Shown here one piece after another: positions 24,330 to 34,665 of a stretch of DNA of 64,000 nucleotides. The notes under the pieces were generated by a model, which was given only the letters and a program-made list of their open reading frames with translations, made no database searches and was not told where the DNA came from. Every line of letters begins with the position of its first letter. Position 1 is the stretch's first letter. Made by a program: the position numbers and the translations under genes. Location: assembly GCF_002099425.1 (NCBI RefSeq), contig NW_018343969.1, positions 3,620,001 to 3,684,000 on the forward strand, written 5' to 3'. The DNA comes from Phascolarctos cinereus. Taxonomy: Eukaryota; Chordata; Mammalia; Diprotodontia; Phascolarctidae.

Positions 24330-24510
24330 CAACTGACATTTTTTTTATTTAATGCTTTATAGTTTGTAAAACACTGCACATAAAAATTTAATCCTTGCTA
24401 AAACCTTGCTAAAATATTAAAATAATATTTTCCTCATTTATTATTATTAATCAGTATTATTCCCCTTTTACAAATGAGAAACTGAGGTTCAATAAGGTTA
24501 AATAATAGGA
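24330..24510 (-). mobile_element. MIR-like SINE fragment
   Basis: 'aatgctttatagtttgtaaa' plus 'ccccttttacaaatgagaaa' and 'ctgaggttcaataaggttaa' are the reversed tail and core. Confidence 0.65.
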
Positions 24511-24651
24511 AGTATTGACACATCCTGAATAGTTAGTTGCTACAGGAAATTAGGTGAGCCTCTGAAGGTAGGAAGGCTTAGTAGGAAGAAAGTAAGCAGG
24601 GAAAAAATAACACTTTAAATCCATTTTGAGTTACCCTGAGGGCTTGTATTT

Positions 24652-24687
24652 TGTGTGTGTACACACACACACGCACACACACACATC
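24652..24687. repeat. (TG)n(AC)n palindromic microsatellite
   Basis: 'tgtgtgtgt' runs straight into 'acacacacacac' with one CG interruption, giving a small self-complementary tract. Confidence 0.9.
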
Positions 24688-24944
24688 AATGAGTATTGAA
24701 TTCGTTAAAGTTCAAAGAAAGGTCACTGCTTTGCTTTTGTCATATATCCAACACTGATTTTCATTTACCTGTTGGCATAGTATTCAATGGACCAAACAAT
24801 CTCCTATCTTATACTTCTCATAACATAAATACACATACACATGTTTCTGTTGTTGTCAAATGAAGGATTATGATATAAAAAAAAAAATAAACTTGTTCTG
24901 TTCATTGCCCAAGGGCAGAACCTGAACAGGTGAGTGAAAATGAC

Positions 24945-25185
24945 CAGAAGGCAGGTTTCAGTGACAGCTATGTAAGGAAAAAGTTTCTATTAATAAGAGT
25001 TTTACACAACAGAAATGGGCTGCTTTGTCATGTACTAATTTCCCTGTAATTGGAAACATTCAAGAAAAGGCTGGTTGACTACTTATGAGGGATTTCTTAG
25101 AGGGGCATTAGGTAGGAAGCTGCACTAAATGGTTACTGAGGTCCCTTTTGAAGTTAATATTGTAGAATTTTTGATCTATAAACAT
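24945..25185 (+). mobile_element. L3/CR1 LINE 3' end
   Basis: 'gaaatgggctgctttgtcat', 'attcaagaaaaggctggttg', 'actacttatgagggatttct' and 'ttactgaggtcccttttgaa' match the L3 3' UTR order ('aagtattcaagcaaaggctggatgacc ... ggactagatgacctctaaggtccc'). Confidence 0.75.
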
Positions 25186-25679
25186 TTTATAATTCAAATT
25201 TAGCTCCAACTAAATGAGAGTCAATTCAGTCCAGCTTTTTAAACTTTTAGTTATATCTTATTACAAATAACAAATCATTACAGAGATAACTGGTTTTCTT
25301 CAAGATTGTCAATTATAGTACTAACAGCTTTGTTTGTGCAAAGCCAAATTTAGAAGATGTTGCTGAATCATTGTACAGGCAGGGAGCATATTTCAATAAC
25401 TATTATTCACAGAAGAGCATTCTAAAGATGATTTCAGGCTTTTCATGAGCCTATAAAATTGCAAATACCACTTTGCCACCTAGTGGTACTTTCTGCCTTT
25501 TTCACTGAAAGTCTTGTGTTAACAGTATTGTATTCGTAAATGCTAATAGATTTCGTGTGCATTATTAATGCTATGAACTATTTGTTGCAACTCTAATTGG
25601 GACAATGGGGAGCTGGTTTTAGCTAGAGCAGGCATTTATGTTCAATATCTCTTTTGGAAGCAATTCACTTATATAATAG
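25186..25679. other. Unassigned DNA
   Basis: No repeat recognised. It contains a CTCF-like motif (separate entry). Confidence 0.5.
25474..25486 (-). promoter_or_regulatory. CTCF-like core motif
   Basis: The minus strand reads 'CCACTAGGTGGCA', which fits the core consensus CCASYAGRKGGCA at every position. A 13-bp match can occur by chance in 64 kb, so occupancy is unproven. Confidence 0.35.
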
Positions 25680-25910
25680 TGTTGTTTTTCAGTCGTGTCT
25701 GACCTTTTGTGACCCCATTTGGAGTTTTCTTGGCAAAAATACATTTCCTTCTCTGGCTCATTTCATAGATGAGGAAACTGAGGCAAATAGGGTCCCATGG
25801 GGACCAGGGTCACATAGGTAGTAAGTGTCTGAAGCCAGATATAAACTTATGAAGATGAGTCATCCTAACTTTAGGACCTGCACTGTATCCACTCTTCCAT
25901 CTAGCTGCCC
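25680..25910 (-). mobile_element. Mar-1-like SINE
   Basis: Reversed tail 'gtcgtgtctgaccttttgtg', body 'ggagttttcttggcaaaaat' and 'gaggaaactgaggcaaatag', reversed head 'tccatctagctgccc'. Confidence 0.88.
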
Positions 25911-25947
25911 AAGTTAAATAGTATTTTAATATAAATAATTACTAACT

Positions 25948-26185
25948 TAAGAGATATTGTGGCATAGTGGATACAGTCTCAAAATCAAGAAGATCTGGGT
26001 TCGAGCTATGCCTCTGACCAATAAGTCTGTGGGATCCTAGGCTAGCTATTTAATCTCTCAGTGTCCCAGGTAGCTCTTTAAGAACATAAGCTGAGGAGCT
26101 GGTATAGACCTGAAGTTTGTAGGAGGAACTTCCTCATCAGGAGTCCCATATACTACAGGAATCAGGAATCCTGTGGGAGAAAAAT
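25948..26185 (+). mobile_element. T-type CORE-SINE
   Basis: Head 'ttgtggcatagtggatacag', core 'gatctgggttcgagctatgc', 3' block 'aacttcctcatcaggagtcc' and terminus near 26185. Confidence 0.75.
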
Positions 26186-26384
26186 AATTACTGACATGCA
26201 GATTGATGTACTATAATTGAAGATTCAAAACTTACAGAAGATTTTCCTTGAGGACAAGTCTGTCACCAAAGCCAACCTCCAAATTATAATATACAAATGA
26301 CAGCTGAACAGAGCATTGCCAGACTTCTTTTGTAATGGTAATGATAAGGTGATAATTTAAAATACATAGTACTTTCTCAGTGTG

Positions 26385-26635
26385 AGAGGTAATATTCTAT
26401 AGTGTGAGGAATGCTGGGTTTAGAGTCAAGAGAGCCTGAGTTCAAATATTGCTTCTGATCATTACTAGTTACTCTAGTTACTAGGTACATTACTATGTGA
26501 CTGTGAGCAAGTCCTTTTTCTCATCTCTGTTCTATCTACCTCTCAGGCTTGTTTGGGGTTCATATGATGTGATATATGCATAGTATTCTGCAAACTTACA
26601 AGTGCTTTAAAATGTCAGATGTTATACTGTACTTT
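26385..26635 (+). mobile_element. MIR-like SINE
   Basis: Core 'agagagcctgagttcaaata', 'gtgactgtgagcaagtcctt' and tail 'caaacttacaagtgctttaa' in sense order. Confidence 0.75.
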
Positions 26636-26639
26636 GTTG

Positions 26640-28057
26640 CCTTACTGATCAATGAAAAATTTCTACCCTATTCAGATCATGAAGGCTATTGTATACCAGT
26701 CTCAGGTTATTCTTTTTCCTTTCTTAACAAGTTTGACAACTGATTCAATGTCTTTGTCTCATCTCCAACTTCTTATAATGGGGGACTTGGACATCCATAA
26801 TAATGGTACCTCAGATTCTCTGACTTTCCAGCTCCTCAGCTTCTTTATATCCCATGACCTACTACCACACATAAGCTGGGTTACATCATTGCACACAAGT
26901 GTTTCACTTCCTTAGTCAAAAATGGTGACATAACTTTCTGTTCATCTCTCCTTAAGCCTTACCCCTTCTAAATCTTTTGCCCACACTAAAGCCTTGAGTT
27001 CCTCTAGGTTTCATACTTTTTCAGGTTATTATTCTTGATCTGATTTCGTTTTCCTCTCTTCCAAATTTTGGCCCCATAGTTAACCAATTTAACTCTACAC
27101 TGTTATCTGCTATGAAATACCTCAACTCTGTCCTATTGCCTCTTATTCTTTGCCAAACCTCAGTGGTGAATTACTTTCACCATCTGCCACCTCTGTTCTT
27201 ACTCACATGCTGCCAAAGAGGGCTGGAGGAAGTCATATAACTTTTCTTACTGACTAAATGTACCATTTTTTAAATTCTTTTAAAGTTTCTATTAAGAAAA
27301 CAAACGTTTATTTTCTCTCCTGCTTATCTCTTCTCTAATAGCTGAGAAGGAATAGAAGAAAAACAAAATATTTGTAAAAATACGTATAAAAAGCAAAATT
27401 GCCACAAAATAATCCTATTATTCCTCCCTATTTGATTCCTATCTCTATCTCCACAGAAGCTTTTTCACATATTTTCTTCTATGCTCAGACTTCCCACATT
27501 TCTTTCTCCTTTCTTTTTCTCAGCTTTAAGACCTTGCTTCTTACTTTACTAAGAAAGTTGAGGTCATTCAATGTGAGCTTGCTCTTTTCCCATTCTTTAC
27601 ATCTCAAGATTCCCACTAACCTCCTTTTTCCAATCTCTGAAAATGATGTGACATTTTTAAGAAAGCCCACCCCTCTACATTTATATTTAATTCACTGCCC
27701 CCCACCCTAGCTTCTATAGCAGATTGCAACATCTGTCATCTGTTTCCTCCACCATCACATTCAACTTCTTCCTGTACACTGACTTTGTCCTTACTGCCTT
27801 CAAACAGGCCCAAATTCCTCCATCCCCAGCAAAGCAAAACAAAAGAAAACCATCTAAACAAATAAACAAACACCTTTTGGTAGATCCTGCTACCCCACAC
27901 TAAGGATATAGTGCTATCTATCTATTTATTCAATACGATTGGAGAGTGGTGGGCTTCATGCCACGAACTCTTATTGTCCTCCAGCTATCCCTACCAAGAG
28001 GTACCATGGTGGTCTTTAGTCTGAAATCCCTGCATTTCTTTTTTTAGGCCATTGCCT
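26640..28057 (+). pseudogene. L2/CR1-group LINE ORF2 fragment (endonuclease and linker)
   Basis: The frame at 26652-26915 encodes 'LIMGDLDIHNNGTSDSLTF', matching the 'LLGDFNIHxDDPSDTLxxQF' block of the L2-type endonuclease. Downstream 'FNSTLLSAMKYLNS'-like sequence at ~27088 fits the region between endonuclease and RT. No RT motif is visible before 28057, and the frame breaks many times. Part of this fragment (27089-27496) is the apparent source of the inverted copy at 28098-28505. Confidence 0.65.
27089..27496 (+). repeat. Left arm of a 408-bp inverted repeat (source)
   Basis: Reverse-complement match to 28098-28505 over the full 408 bp with no net length difference and about 15 mismatches by eye, or near 96% identity. 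Five of the mismatches cluster in one T/A-rich spot near 27267. Spacer 601 bp. The sequence on both sides belongs to the LINE fragment, so this is the original location. Confidence 0.92.
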
Positions 28058-28073
28058 CAAGAAGCCCACTCTT

Positions 28074-28579
28074 TTTTTTTTTTTTGGCTAAGTGACTTGG
28101 GAAGTCTGAGCATAGAAGAAAATATCTGAAAAAGCTTCTGTGGAGATAGAGATAGGAATCAAATAGGGAGGAATAATAGGATTATCTTGTAGCAATTTTG
28201 CTTTTTATACATATTTTTACAAATATTTTGTTTTTCTTCTATTCCTTCTCAGCTATTAGAGGAGAGATAAGCAGGAGAGAAAGTAAACGTTTGTTTTCTT
28301 AATAGCAACTTTAAAAGAAAAAAAATTATGGCACATTTAGTCAGTAAGAAAAGTTACATGACCTCCTCCAGCCCTCTTTGGCAGCATGTGAGTAAGAACA
28401 GAGGTGGCAGATGGTGAAAGTAATTCACCACTGAGGTTTGGCAAAGAATAAGAGGCAATAGGACAGAGTTGAGGTATTTCATAGCAGATAACAGTGTAGA
28501 GTTAAGTGTTATGTGTCCGAAGCTGGATTTGAACTCAGGTCCTCCTGAATCCAAGGCCAGTGCTCTATCTACTGTGCCC
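28074..28579 (-). mobile_element. W-type SINE carrying an internal inverted 408-bp copy
   Basis: On the minus strand, a SINE head and core ('gcacagtagatagagcactg', 'cctgagttcaaatccagctt') lead into 'ttaac', then 408 bp of copied LINE sequence (28505 down to 28098). The text then returns to SINE ('aagtcacttagcc') and a poly-A of ~13. About 22 bp of normal SINE sequence between the breakpoints are missing. A perfect 16-bp direct repeat 'caagaagcccactctt' at 28058-28073 and 28580-28595 flanks the whole composite. Confidence 0.9.
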
Positions 28580-28616
28580 CAAGAAGCCCACTCTTAAAAT
28601 ACAGACATATTAACCA

Positions 28617-28665
28617 AAATTGTAGAGCTAGAAAGGACCCTAGAGATCATCTGATAAAATGGTTT
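28617..28665 (-). mobile_element. Ther-2-like/L3 tail fragment
   Basis: 'ttgtagagctagaaaggacc' with 'ctagagatcatctgat' is a reversed L3/CR1 tail. The core is not visible. Confidence 0.55.
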
Positions 28666-28904
28666 AGTTAGCTTCACAACTATTAGTAATTTAGATACTT
28701 ATTTCTCTAATGAAATATGCTATAGTGAAATAGATGAGAGTAATGCCTAACTTCCCAAAATCTAGCATCTTTTTAAATCTTTGACTTTGAACATAGACTT
28801 TCAGCTTCTATACTTTCTAGAAGGTTGCATCCGTTCCATCTAAATCTTTGTAACAGATATAAATTCTGGTCCAATTTGCTCACCTAATTATTTTAAATTA
28901 AATT

Positions 28905-29030
28905 AAAACAAATTCAGAAAATATTTATTAAGCACCTACTCTTCGTAAAGCATTGTGCCAGATTGGGAAGGGGCATACAAAAATAAATGAAAGTCTCTGT
29001 TCTTGTGGAGTTTACAGTTTAATTGAGGAC
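28905..29030 (-). mobile_element. L2 LINE 3' end
   Basis: 'aatatttattaagcacctac', 'attgtgccagattgggaagg' and 'ttcttgtggagtttacagtt' match the reversed L2 3' UTR. Confidence 0.75.
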
Positions 29031-29145
29031 ATATGAAATGTACAGAAATAATCATGATGCAAAGTACATTGTTGTCTTGATTTTGAAAAATAAAATGAAA
29101 TGCTTCTGGGGCCTGAGGCCAAATAAACACTTTTAATGGATATCT

Positions 29146-29383
29146 GCTGTTGTTTAGTCATGTCTGACTCTTTGTGACCCCATTTGGAGTTTTCTTGGCA
29201 GAAGTACTGCAGTGGTTTGCCATTTCCTTCTCTAGCTCATTTTACAGATGAGGAATCTGAGGCAAACAGAATTAAGAGACTTGCCTAGGATCACACAGCT
29301 AGTAAGTGTCTGAGATTGGGTTTGAACTTAGATCTTCCTGACTTGAGGTCTGGTGCTCTACCCCCTCACCACCTAGCTGCCCA
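29146..29383 (-). mobile_element. Mar-1-like SINE, near full length
   Basis: Reversed tail 'gttgtttagtcatgtctgac', body 'catttggagttttcttggca', core 'cacacagctagtaagtgtct', head 'ccacctagctgccc'. Short imperfect direct repeats 'tggatatc' and 'tggatgtc' flank it. Confidence 0.92.
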
Positions 29384-30424
29384 GTGGATGTCCTTACTCT
29401 TCTAAATGGCCTCATTTGGAGGAAAATAGTCTGGGTAAAAATTGACATCAAACATTTGTGATTTCACAGTCCATATTCAACTTGCACAAAAAATGTATTT
29501 AAATGTACATACACCCATACAAATTTTGGCTTTGAAATACAAAGAACAATTCTTATAATTCAGTAACTTTCAATGCACAGAATATTAGCCTATGATAATT
29601 TATTAAATCCTAGCATGCATAATTTTTGAAAAGAAGACTAGGGAATGGGTTAGAAAGTCTTATAGTAGTAGACTAGGCACATTAAGCTTGGCAGTAGATT
29701 GAGGTTCAGGCCTTTAGAATTCTAATCCCTAACCTTGAATTAATTTGCTTATTATCCTTTGAACTATACTTTGCATTGTTTTTTGGCAAAAAAAAAAATT
29801 CTCTATGACCTAGAATTACAGCTAATGTTTATTTGTGTTATTTGAAAAGTGGCTTTCTGAGGAAAAGGCAGTGCTTTTATAAACTTTGGGAATAAATTTG
29901 GATGTTCAGTTATTCTTTTTTTTTCCCCTGGGTGATGGGTCCAATTGAAATAATATCTGCTAGAGGTATTTATATTTTCTCTTCTTTGGGAAAAAAGATG
30001 AAGTGGTTACTAGGATAGTCAGAACATAGTAATTTTTGCAGATATTCCATAATCAAATTTTTTTCTAAATTATTAATATTGAGGTTGGCATTTAAAAGGA
30101 TGGATAAACTAAGTCCAGAAGTCTCATTTAGCAGATGGTTTTCTGGAGTGAAGGATGCCATTCTTTTTTGGGGGCTTCGTGGGAATAGCAATCTTAGCGT
30201 AAGTTTCAGGCCTAGGGAATCATGAACCAAACTAAGCCCATAGAGCTTTAGCCACTATGCTATTATGATGCTCATGTGTTTTAAACCAGGATAAGTACAT
30301 CTTATTATTATGACTGATCCCCATTCACCATCCCTTTTTGTGCTAAAAATGCATATAAAAATAATTTGTGAAAAATAAATAAGAAGGAATTATGTAATGC
30401 TAGAATTCTAATAAATTAATCTTG
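29384..30424. other. Unassigned DNA
   Basis: No gene or named repeat recognised. The 86-codon minus-strand frame at 29970-30230 has no known motif. Confidence 0.5.
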
Positions 30425-30535
30425 TTTCAAGAATCATTCAGTAACTTTTATGCAAGACACAAAACTAGGCACTGGTGATACAGCTACAAAAGGAAAACAA
30501 CCCCTTCCTTCAAGGAGTTTATGTTCTACGAGTAT
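30425..30535 (-). mobile_element. L2 LINE 3' end
   Basis: 'aaaactaggcactggtgata', 'cagctacaaaaggaaaac' and 'tcaaggagtttatgttctac' match the reversed L2 3' UTR. Confidence 0.7.
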
Positions 30536-30904
30536 GGTGAGAAGAGTAGTTACGTAGAGAGATGAGTGAAGTTTCACGCAAGCCTTTTAAATTAGTATGG
30601 ACTCAAACTTTTTTAAATGAATATCGTTTCTTTGAGTGGAAGAATTGATGTACTTTTTTCAGGAAAAGACTTCCATCTTCAGTAAAGAAATCAAATTTCA
30701 ACTTTATAGTGATATAGATACTTTTATAAAGATTCTCCAAATTGACAAACTGCTAGTAACAAAATTATAGGTAAAGTTTTTCTTCTGATCCTGTCTAAGG
30801 CTATTCTCCAGTTATGCTTAATAAAATGAGGAAAAAGAATGGGTTTCAGCAACCTCACTGTAGTATTTGAGGCACTGGCCAGTTGACCATTATGGGAGAA
30901 TGTA
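30536..30904. other. Unassigned DNA
   Basis: Nothing recognised. Confidence 0.5.
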
Positions 30905-31030
30905 ATCAACCAATTAATAAATGAGTATTTCTTAAGTGCTTACTGTTTGTCAGGCCCTGTGCTAAGTATTAGAAATACAAATACAATGGATGAAACAATC
31001 TCTGCTCTTAAGGAGTTTATAGAATTTGAA
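30905..31030 (-). mobile_element. L2 LINE 3' end
   Basis: 'gtgcttactgtttgtcaggc', 'cctgtgctaagtattagaaa' and 'ttaaggagtttatagaattt' in reversed L2 order. Confidence 0.75.
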
Positions 31031-31195
31031 AGGTGGAAGGTATTTTAGCAACCATCTCTTCCAGCCCACATATGAAAAGAATCTTTATCATAATATACCT
31101 GATAAGTGGTCATCAAGCATCTCTTTGAAGCCCTCAAAAAGTGAGGGATACATCACCTTTTAAGACCACCCATTTCCCTTTTGAACAGCTCTAAT
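31031..31195 (-). mobile_element. L3/CR1 LINE 3' end
   Basis: On the minus strand: 'caattagagctgttcaaaag', 'gggaaatgggtggtctt', 'gatgcttgatgaccacttat' and 'ggaagagatgg'. These follow the L3 3' UTR order seen at 25.0 and 52.5 kb. It directly abuts the L2 end. Confidence 0.7.
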
Positions 31196-31207
31196 TGTTG
31201 GGATCAA

Positions 31208-31435
31208 TTGGTAACATTTATATAGTGCTTACTTTGTGCCAGGCACTGTGCTAAGCACTTTACAATTATCCCACAACTCTGGGAGATAGGTACTATTATT
31301 ATCATCCCCATTTTACAGAGAAGGAAAGTGAGACAAACAGGGTCACATAGATAGTAAGTATCTGAGGATGCATTTGAATTCAGGACTCCCTGACTCCCTG
31401 ACACCCTAAACCTGACATTCTCCATTGCTGCCCCT
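31208..31435 (-). mobile_element. MIR-like SINE with long tail
   Basis: 'tttgtgccaggcactgtgct', 'aagcactttacaattatccc', 'ccccattttacagagaagga' and core 'ggtcacatagatagtaagta' in reversed order, ending in a degraded head 'ccattgctgcccc'. Confidence 0.85.
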
Positions 31436-31849
31436 AGATGATGACTTACTTTTATACTTAAATGGATCAAAGATCTTATTGCTGTAAGTACTTTTTACCA
31501 CGGCCAGATTTACTTTCCCATCACATTTTGTACCATTCTTGTTCATGTGGTGGTGTGATTGTCCAGGAGAGGATCCACTAAATGTACAAGGTCTTTCTTT
31601 CTTTCTTTCTTTTTTTTTTTTTTGTGGCTATCAGTGCAGACCTATAGCTATCTATATGTTGTCTCTCAGTTTTGCCGCATGAGTTGCCTGGATAATTTTT
31701 CAAGTCATACATGTTTATATTGATGCAATTTATACATCTTCTTAGGAACAATCATATATGGAAATAGGCTACAGTTTCCTTAAGACTACCATGGGTCAAT
31801 CTTTTCATTGCATTCTAAGTCACCAGTGTGGATTCTTCTGACCTGTTGT
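31436..31849. other. Unassigned DNA
   Basis: A short (CTTT)n/T-run lies near 31592-31624. Nothing else recognised. Confidence 0.5.
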
Positions 31850-31980
31850 TATTCTCCTGAATAGAATATAAACTCTTTGTTAGAAAGGATCATCTTGCTT
31901 TGGTGTTGTGCCTTTATTGTCTAGAATGGTGATAGAAACGTGGTAGGAACTTAACATATGTCAATGAATGACTGATTCCA
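31850..31980 (+). mobile_element. L2 LINE 3' end
   Basis: 'gaatataaactctttgttag', 'cctttattgtctagaatggt' and 'gtaggaacttaacatatgtc' in L2 3' UTR order. Confidence 0.65.
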
Positions 31981-32013
31981 TGAATTGTAACTATGTAACA
32001 TAAGTGGAAGAAT

Positions 32014-32255
32014 TTTTGTTTTTCAGTCATTTCAGTCATGTCTGAGTCTTCATGATTCAATTTGGGGTTTTCATGGGAATGATACTGGAGTGGTTTAAAA
32101 CCGTTTCCTTCTCCAGCTCATTTTACAGATGAGGAAACTGAACCAAACAGGGTTAAGTGACTTGCTAAGGGTCACATAGCTAATAAGTGTCTGAGGGCAG
32201 ATTTGAATTCAGGTCTTCCTGACTCCAGTTCCAGTGCTCCAGAGCACCACTTAGT
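32014..32255 (-). mobile_element. Mar-1-like SINE
   Basis: Reversed tail 'tttcagtcatgtctgagtct', body 'tttggggttttcatgggaat', core 'ggttaagtgacttgctaagg', degraded head 'ccacttagtta'. Confidence 0.88.
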
Positions 32256-32539
32256 TACAAAATGGGAGAAAGTTGGGGTTTACAAGATGGATACTATGTC
32301 AAACAACACCTTGAAATCATTAAAATAGCAGCAAAATTTTCCCATATATGACCCAACCCAAACTCCCATTCAATTCTTGATCTATCTCATTATTCACTTA
32401 AAGCACCCACAATACACATGTGCACTCACACATATATGTATATATTAACATGTGTTGAACTAACTTAAAAATGTGACTATCTAAATGCATCTATATTCTG
32501 GACAATCAGTGTTTTTCATGCCCTGTGTTTTTCTAATAT

Positions 32540-32630
32540 CTTTTGCCTTTCTTTGGATCCCCAGTGTTTTGGACATTTCCAGGAGCCTAGTGGGTGCTTA
32601 TTAAATCTTTGTTGCTTGACTAACTGCTAG
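32540..32630 (+). mobile_element. L2 LINE 3' end
   Basis: 'ctttctttggatccccagtg' and 'gcctagtgggtgcttattaa' are the L2 terminus. The 280 bp before it (32256-32539) show nothing recognisable. Confidence 0.65.
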
Positions 32631-32784
32631 TGTGAAGGGTTAGACTACTCTCATTCAGAAGACCTTATTTCACTGAAGTTTTATTGTGTTCTGGAGCTTA
32701 TTGGTGGCATTTCACTGATGATATTCATTATTCTTCATTTGGACTTAAATAATATTCAATATATTAAGAAATAAAAGTGAAATA

Positions 32785-32998
32785 GCAGAGTATAGTGGAA
32801 AGAATGTTTGACTTGGTGTCAGAGGACCTGGGCTCAAATCCCTTTCCTGTCACTTCATATGGCACGTGACCTTGAGCAAATCTCACCTTTTCTCAGCTTT
32901 AGTTTCCACATTTGTTAAAAAAAAAAAAGTATAAGGCATTTGGACTAGTTGACATCTAAGGCCTCTTACAGGCCTAAATCTGCGATGTGGTAGTCTAT
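32785..32998 (+). mobile_element. Ther-2-like SINE (MIR core plus L3 tail)
   Basis: Core 'gacctgggctcaaatccctt' and 'gtgaccttgagcaaatctca', then A-run, then L3 tail 'ttggactagttgacatctaa'. A clear example of the family. Confidence 0.8.
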
Positions 32999-33149
32999 GA
33001 TCATCATCAGGTGTCATTAAGTAACTCTTGATGTCCTGCTCGGAGGTGGGGTGGGGGAGGGGCGTGGATATTAGTTTAGAAAATTGAAAAGCTGGAATAA
33101 TCCATTCTCTTAGTTTAGAGAAGCAGTTCTGTTACATATGGTGGGAATG

Positions 33150-33254
33150 AATGCATAAAAAAGCATTTGTTCAACAATTGCAATGTGCCAATCTGTATAC
33201 TAAGTGCTAGGGATATGTATACAAAAGCAAAGACAGTGCCTGAGCTCAAGGAGC

Positions 33255-33255
<1 letters not shown>
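33150..33255 (-). mobile_element. L2 LINE 3' end, split by a W-type SINE
   Basis: 'aatgtgccaatctgtatact', 'aagtgctagggatatgtata' and 'gctcaaggagctt' give the reversed L2 3' UTR. It resumes after the SINE as 'gagcttgctttctaagaaa' at 33437. Confidence 0.75.
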
Positions 33256-33304
<49 letters not shown>

Positions 33305-33433
33305 AATCAGGGTTAAGTGACTTGCCCAGGCCCACACAGCTAGTAAGTTTCAAGTGTGGGAGGTTGGATTTGAACTCAGGTCCTCCTGACTCCTAGGCCA
33401 CAGCTCTATCTGCTGCACCACCTGGCTGCCCCA
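33256..33433 (-). mobile_element. W-type SINE whose tail is a (CA)n microsatellite
   Basis: Minus-strand order is head 'ggggcagccaggtggtgcag', core 'cctgagttcaaatccaacct' and 'gcaagtcacttaaccctgat', then (CA)~24 at 33256-33303 where an A-tail would be. Near-identical flanks 'caaggagcttg' and 'caaagagcttg' form a target-site duplication inside the L2. Confidence 0.88.
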
Positions 33434-33460
33434 AAGAGCTTGCTTTCTAAGAAAATGATA

Positions 33461-33909
33461 ACAAACCAAGGGGAACACTGACCAGGGAGAGGTGCTTTGC
33501 GCTGGAAAGTTATAGAGATAGTGAGTAGGAAAATATATGGTGGAGGAAAATCCTCAAATATGAGCAATTTTGTAACATCTATCTTTGCTTGCCAACCAAT
33601 AGGGGACCACAGCTACTGGGTATGACAGCTCAATTTTAAGGGGTGTCCCTATTTCCCTCATAGACTCAGAACTTACTCACTGGCACACCTTGGATTTAGG
33701 TCTTAAACTTTGCAAGAAAACTATGGTTTTCAATATTAAAAAAAAAAAACAGAAAAGATTCCCAAAGTCATACGGGGTCATCATTCCTTATTGTGTTTAA
33801 AATGTTCCCATTGAGAAAGCAACGATTTTTATTTTCATTTTATGAAGAATTTCTTTTCAAAAAAAAGGTTCATAGGCCATGGAAACTAGCCTAGTTAAGA
33901 AGCTGTGAA
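33461..33909. other. Unassigned DNA
   Basis: Nothing recognised. Confidence 0.5.
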
Positions 33910-34085
33910 AGTATAAACATAGAATATTAGAGCTGGAGGCATCTTGAAAGATCATCATGTATAGCCTCTCCATTTTACTGCTGAGGAAAATGAAATCTGA
34001 GAGGTGAAAGGACTTGTTCAGATTACACAGAAAGCTGGTTGCCAACTAGGCCTTAAGCTCAGCTCTTCTTGATTCCCAGTCTATT
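33910..34085 (-). mobile_element. Ther-2-like SINE
   Basis: Reversed tail 'gagctggaggcatcttgaaa' then 'ccattttactgctgaggaaa' and 'aaggacttgttcagattaca'. Confidence 0.65.
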
Positions 34086-34109
34086 TATTGGTTGCTCCAG
34101 TAACTAAGA

Positions 34110-34300
34110 TCACAGTCATGAGATCATAGGTCTGGAGCTGAATGGGACCTCAGAGACTGTCCTGTAACACACTCACTTTACAGATGAGGAAACTGAGGTA
34201 CAGAGAAGGTAGGTGATATGCCTGAGGTCACACAAGTAGTAAGTGGCAAAGTTGGGATTTAAACCCAAATTCTCTGACTCCAAACTTTTGTCCTTTGCAG
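34110..34300 (-). mobile_element. Ther-2-like SINE
   Basis: 'tctggagctgaatgggacct', 'ctttacagatgaggaaactg' and 'ggtcacacaagtagtaagtg' give reversed tail and core. Better preserved than its neighbour. Confidence 0.75.
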
Positions 34301-34402
34301 GAGTATTTTCATATTGAAAACACAGTGATACCTTGATCATAACGTTTCCCAGGGAAGTATATACTGTCCCTGGAGTACAAGGGATACGTTCACTATGATT
34401 TA

Positions 34403-34665
34403 GAAGCAGCTAGTGAGCCCAGTGTATAAAGTGGTGGACCTGAAGTCACGAAGACCTGAATTAAATCCAGCCTCAAACATTTACTAGTTGTATTACCCTA
34501 CCAAGCCATGTAACTGCTGCCTGACCTCAGTTCCCTCATCTGTAAAATGAAGATAATAATAGCATCTATTTCCCAGCATCGTCATGAGGAAATATAAGAT
34601 AACTTCATAAAATGTCCTTGCAAATTTAAAATGTTAAAGAAATGCTAACTATTATTATTATTTAG
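34403..34665 (+). mobile_element. MIR-like SINE, full span
   Basis: Head 'agcagctagtgagcccagtg', core 'cacgaagacctgaattaaat', 'catctgtaaaatgaagataa' and tail 'ttaaagaaatgctaactatt' in sense order. Confidence 0.8.

Noticed and set aside
30724-30909. 'SHNGQLASASNTTVRLLKP' as a WD40 repeat
   Set aside because: A single weak WD-like phrase, with no second repeat, no splice context and no extension.
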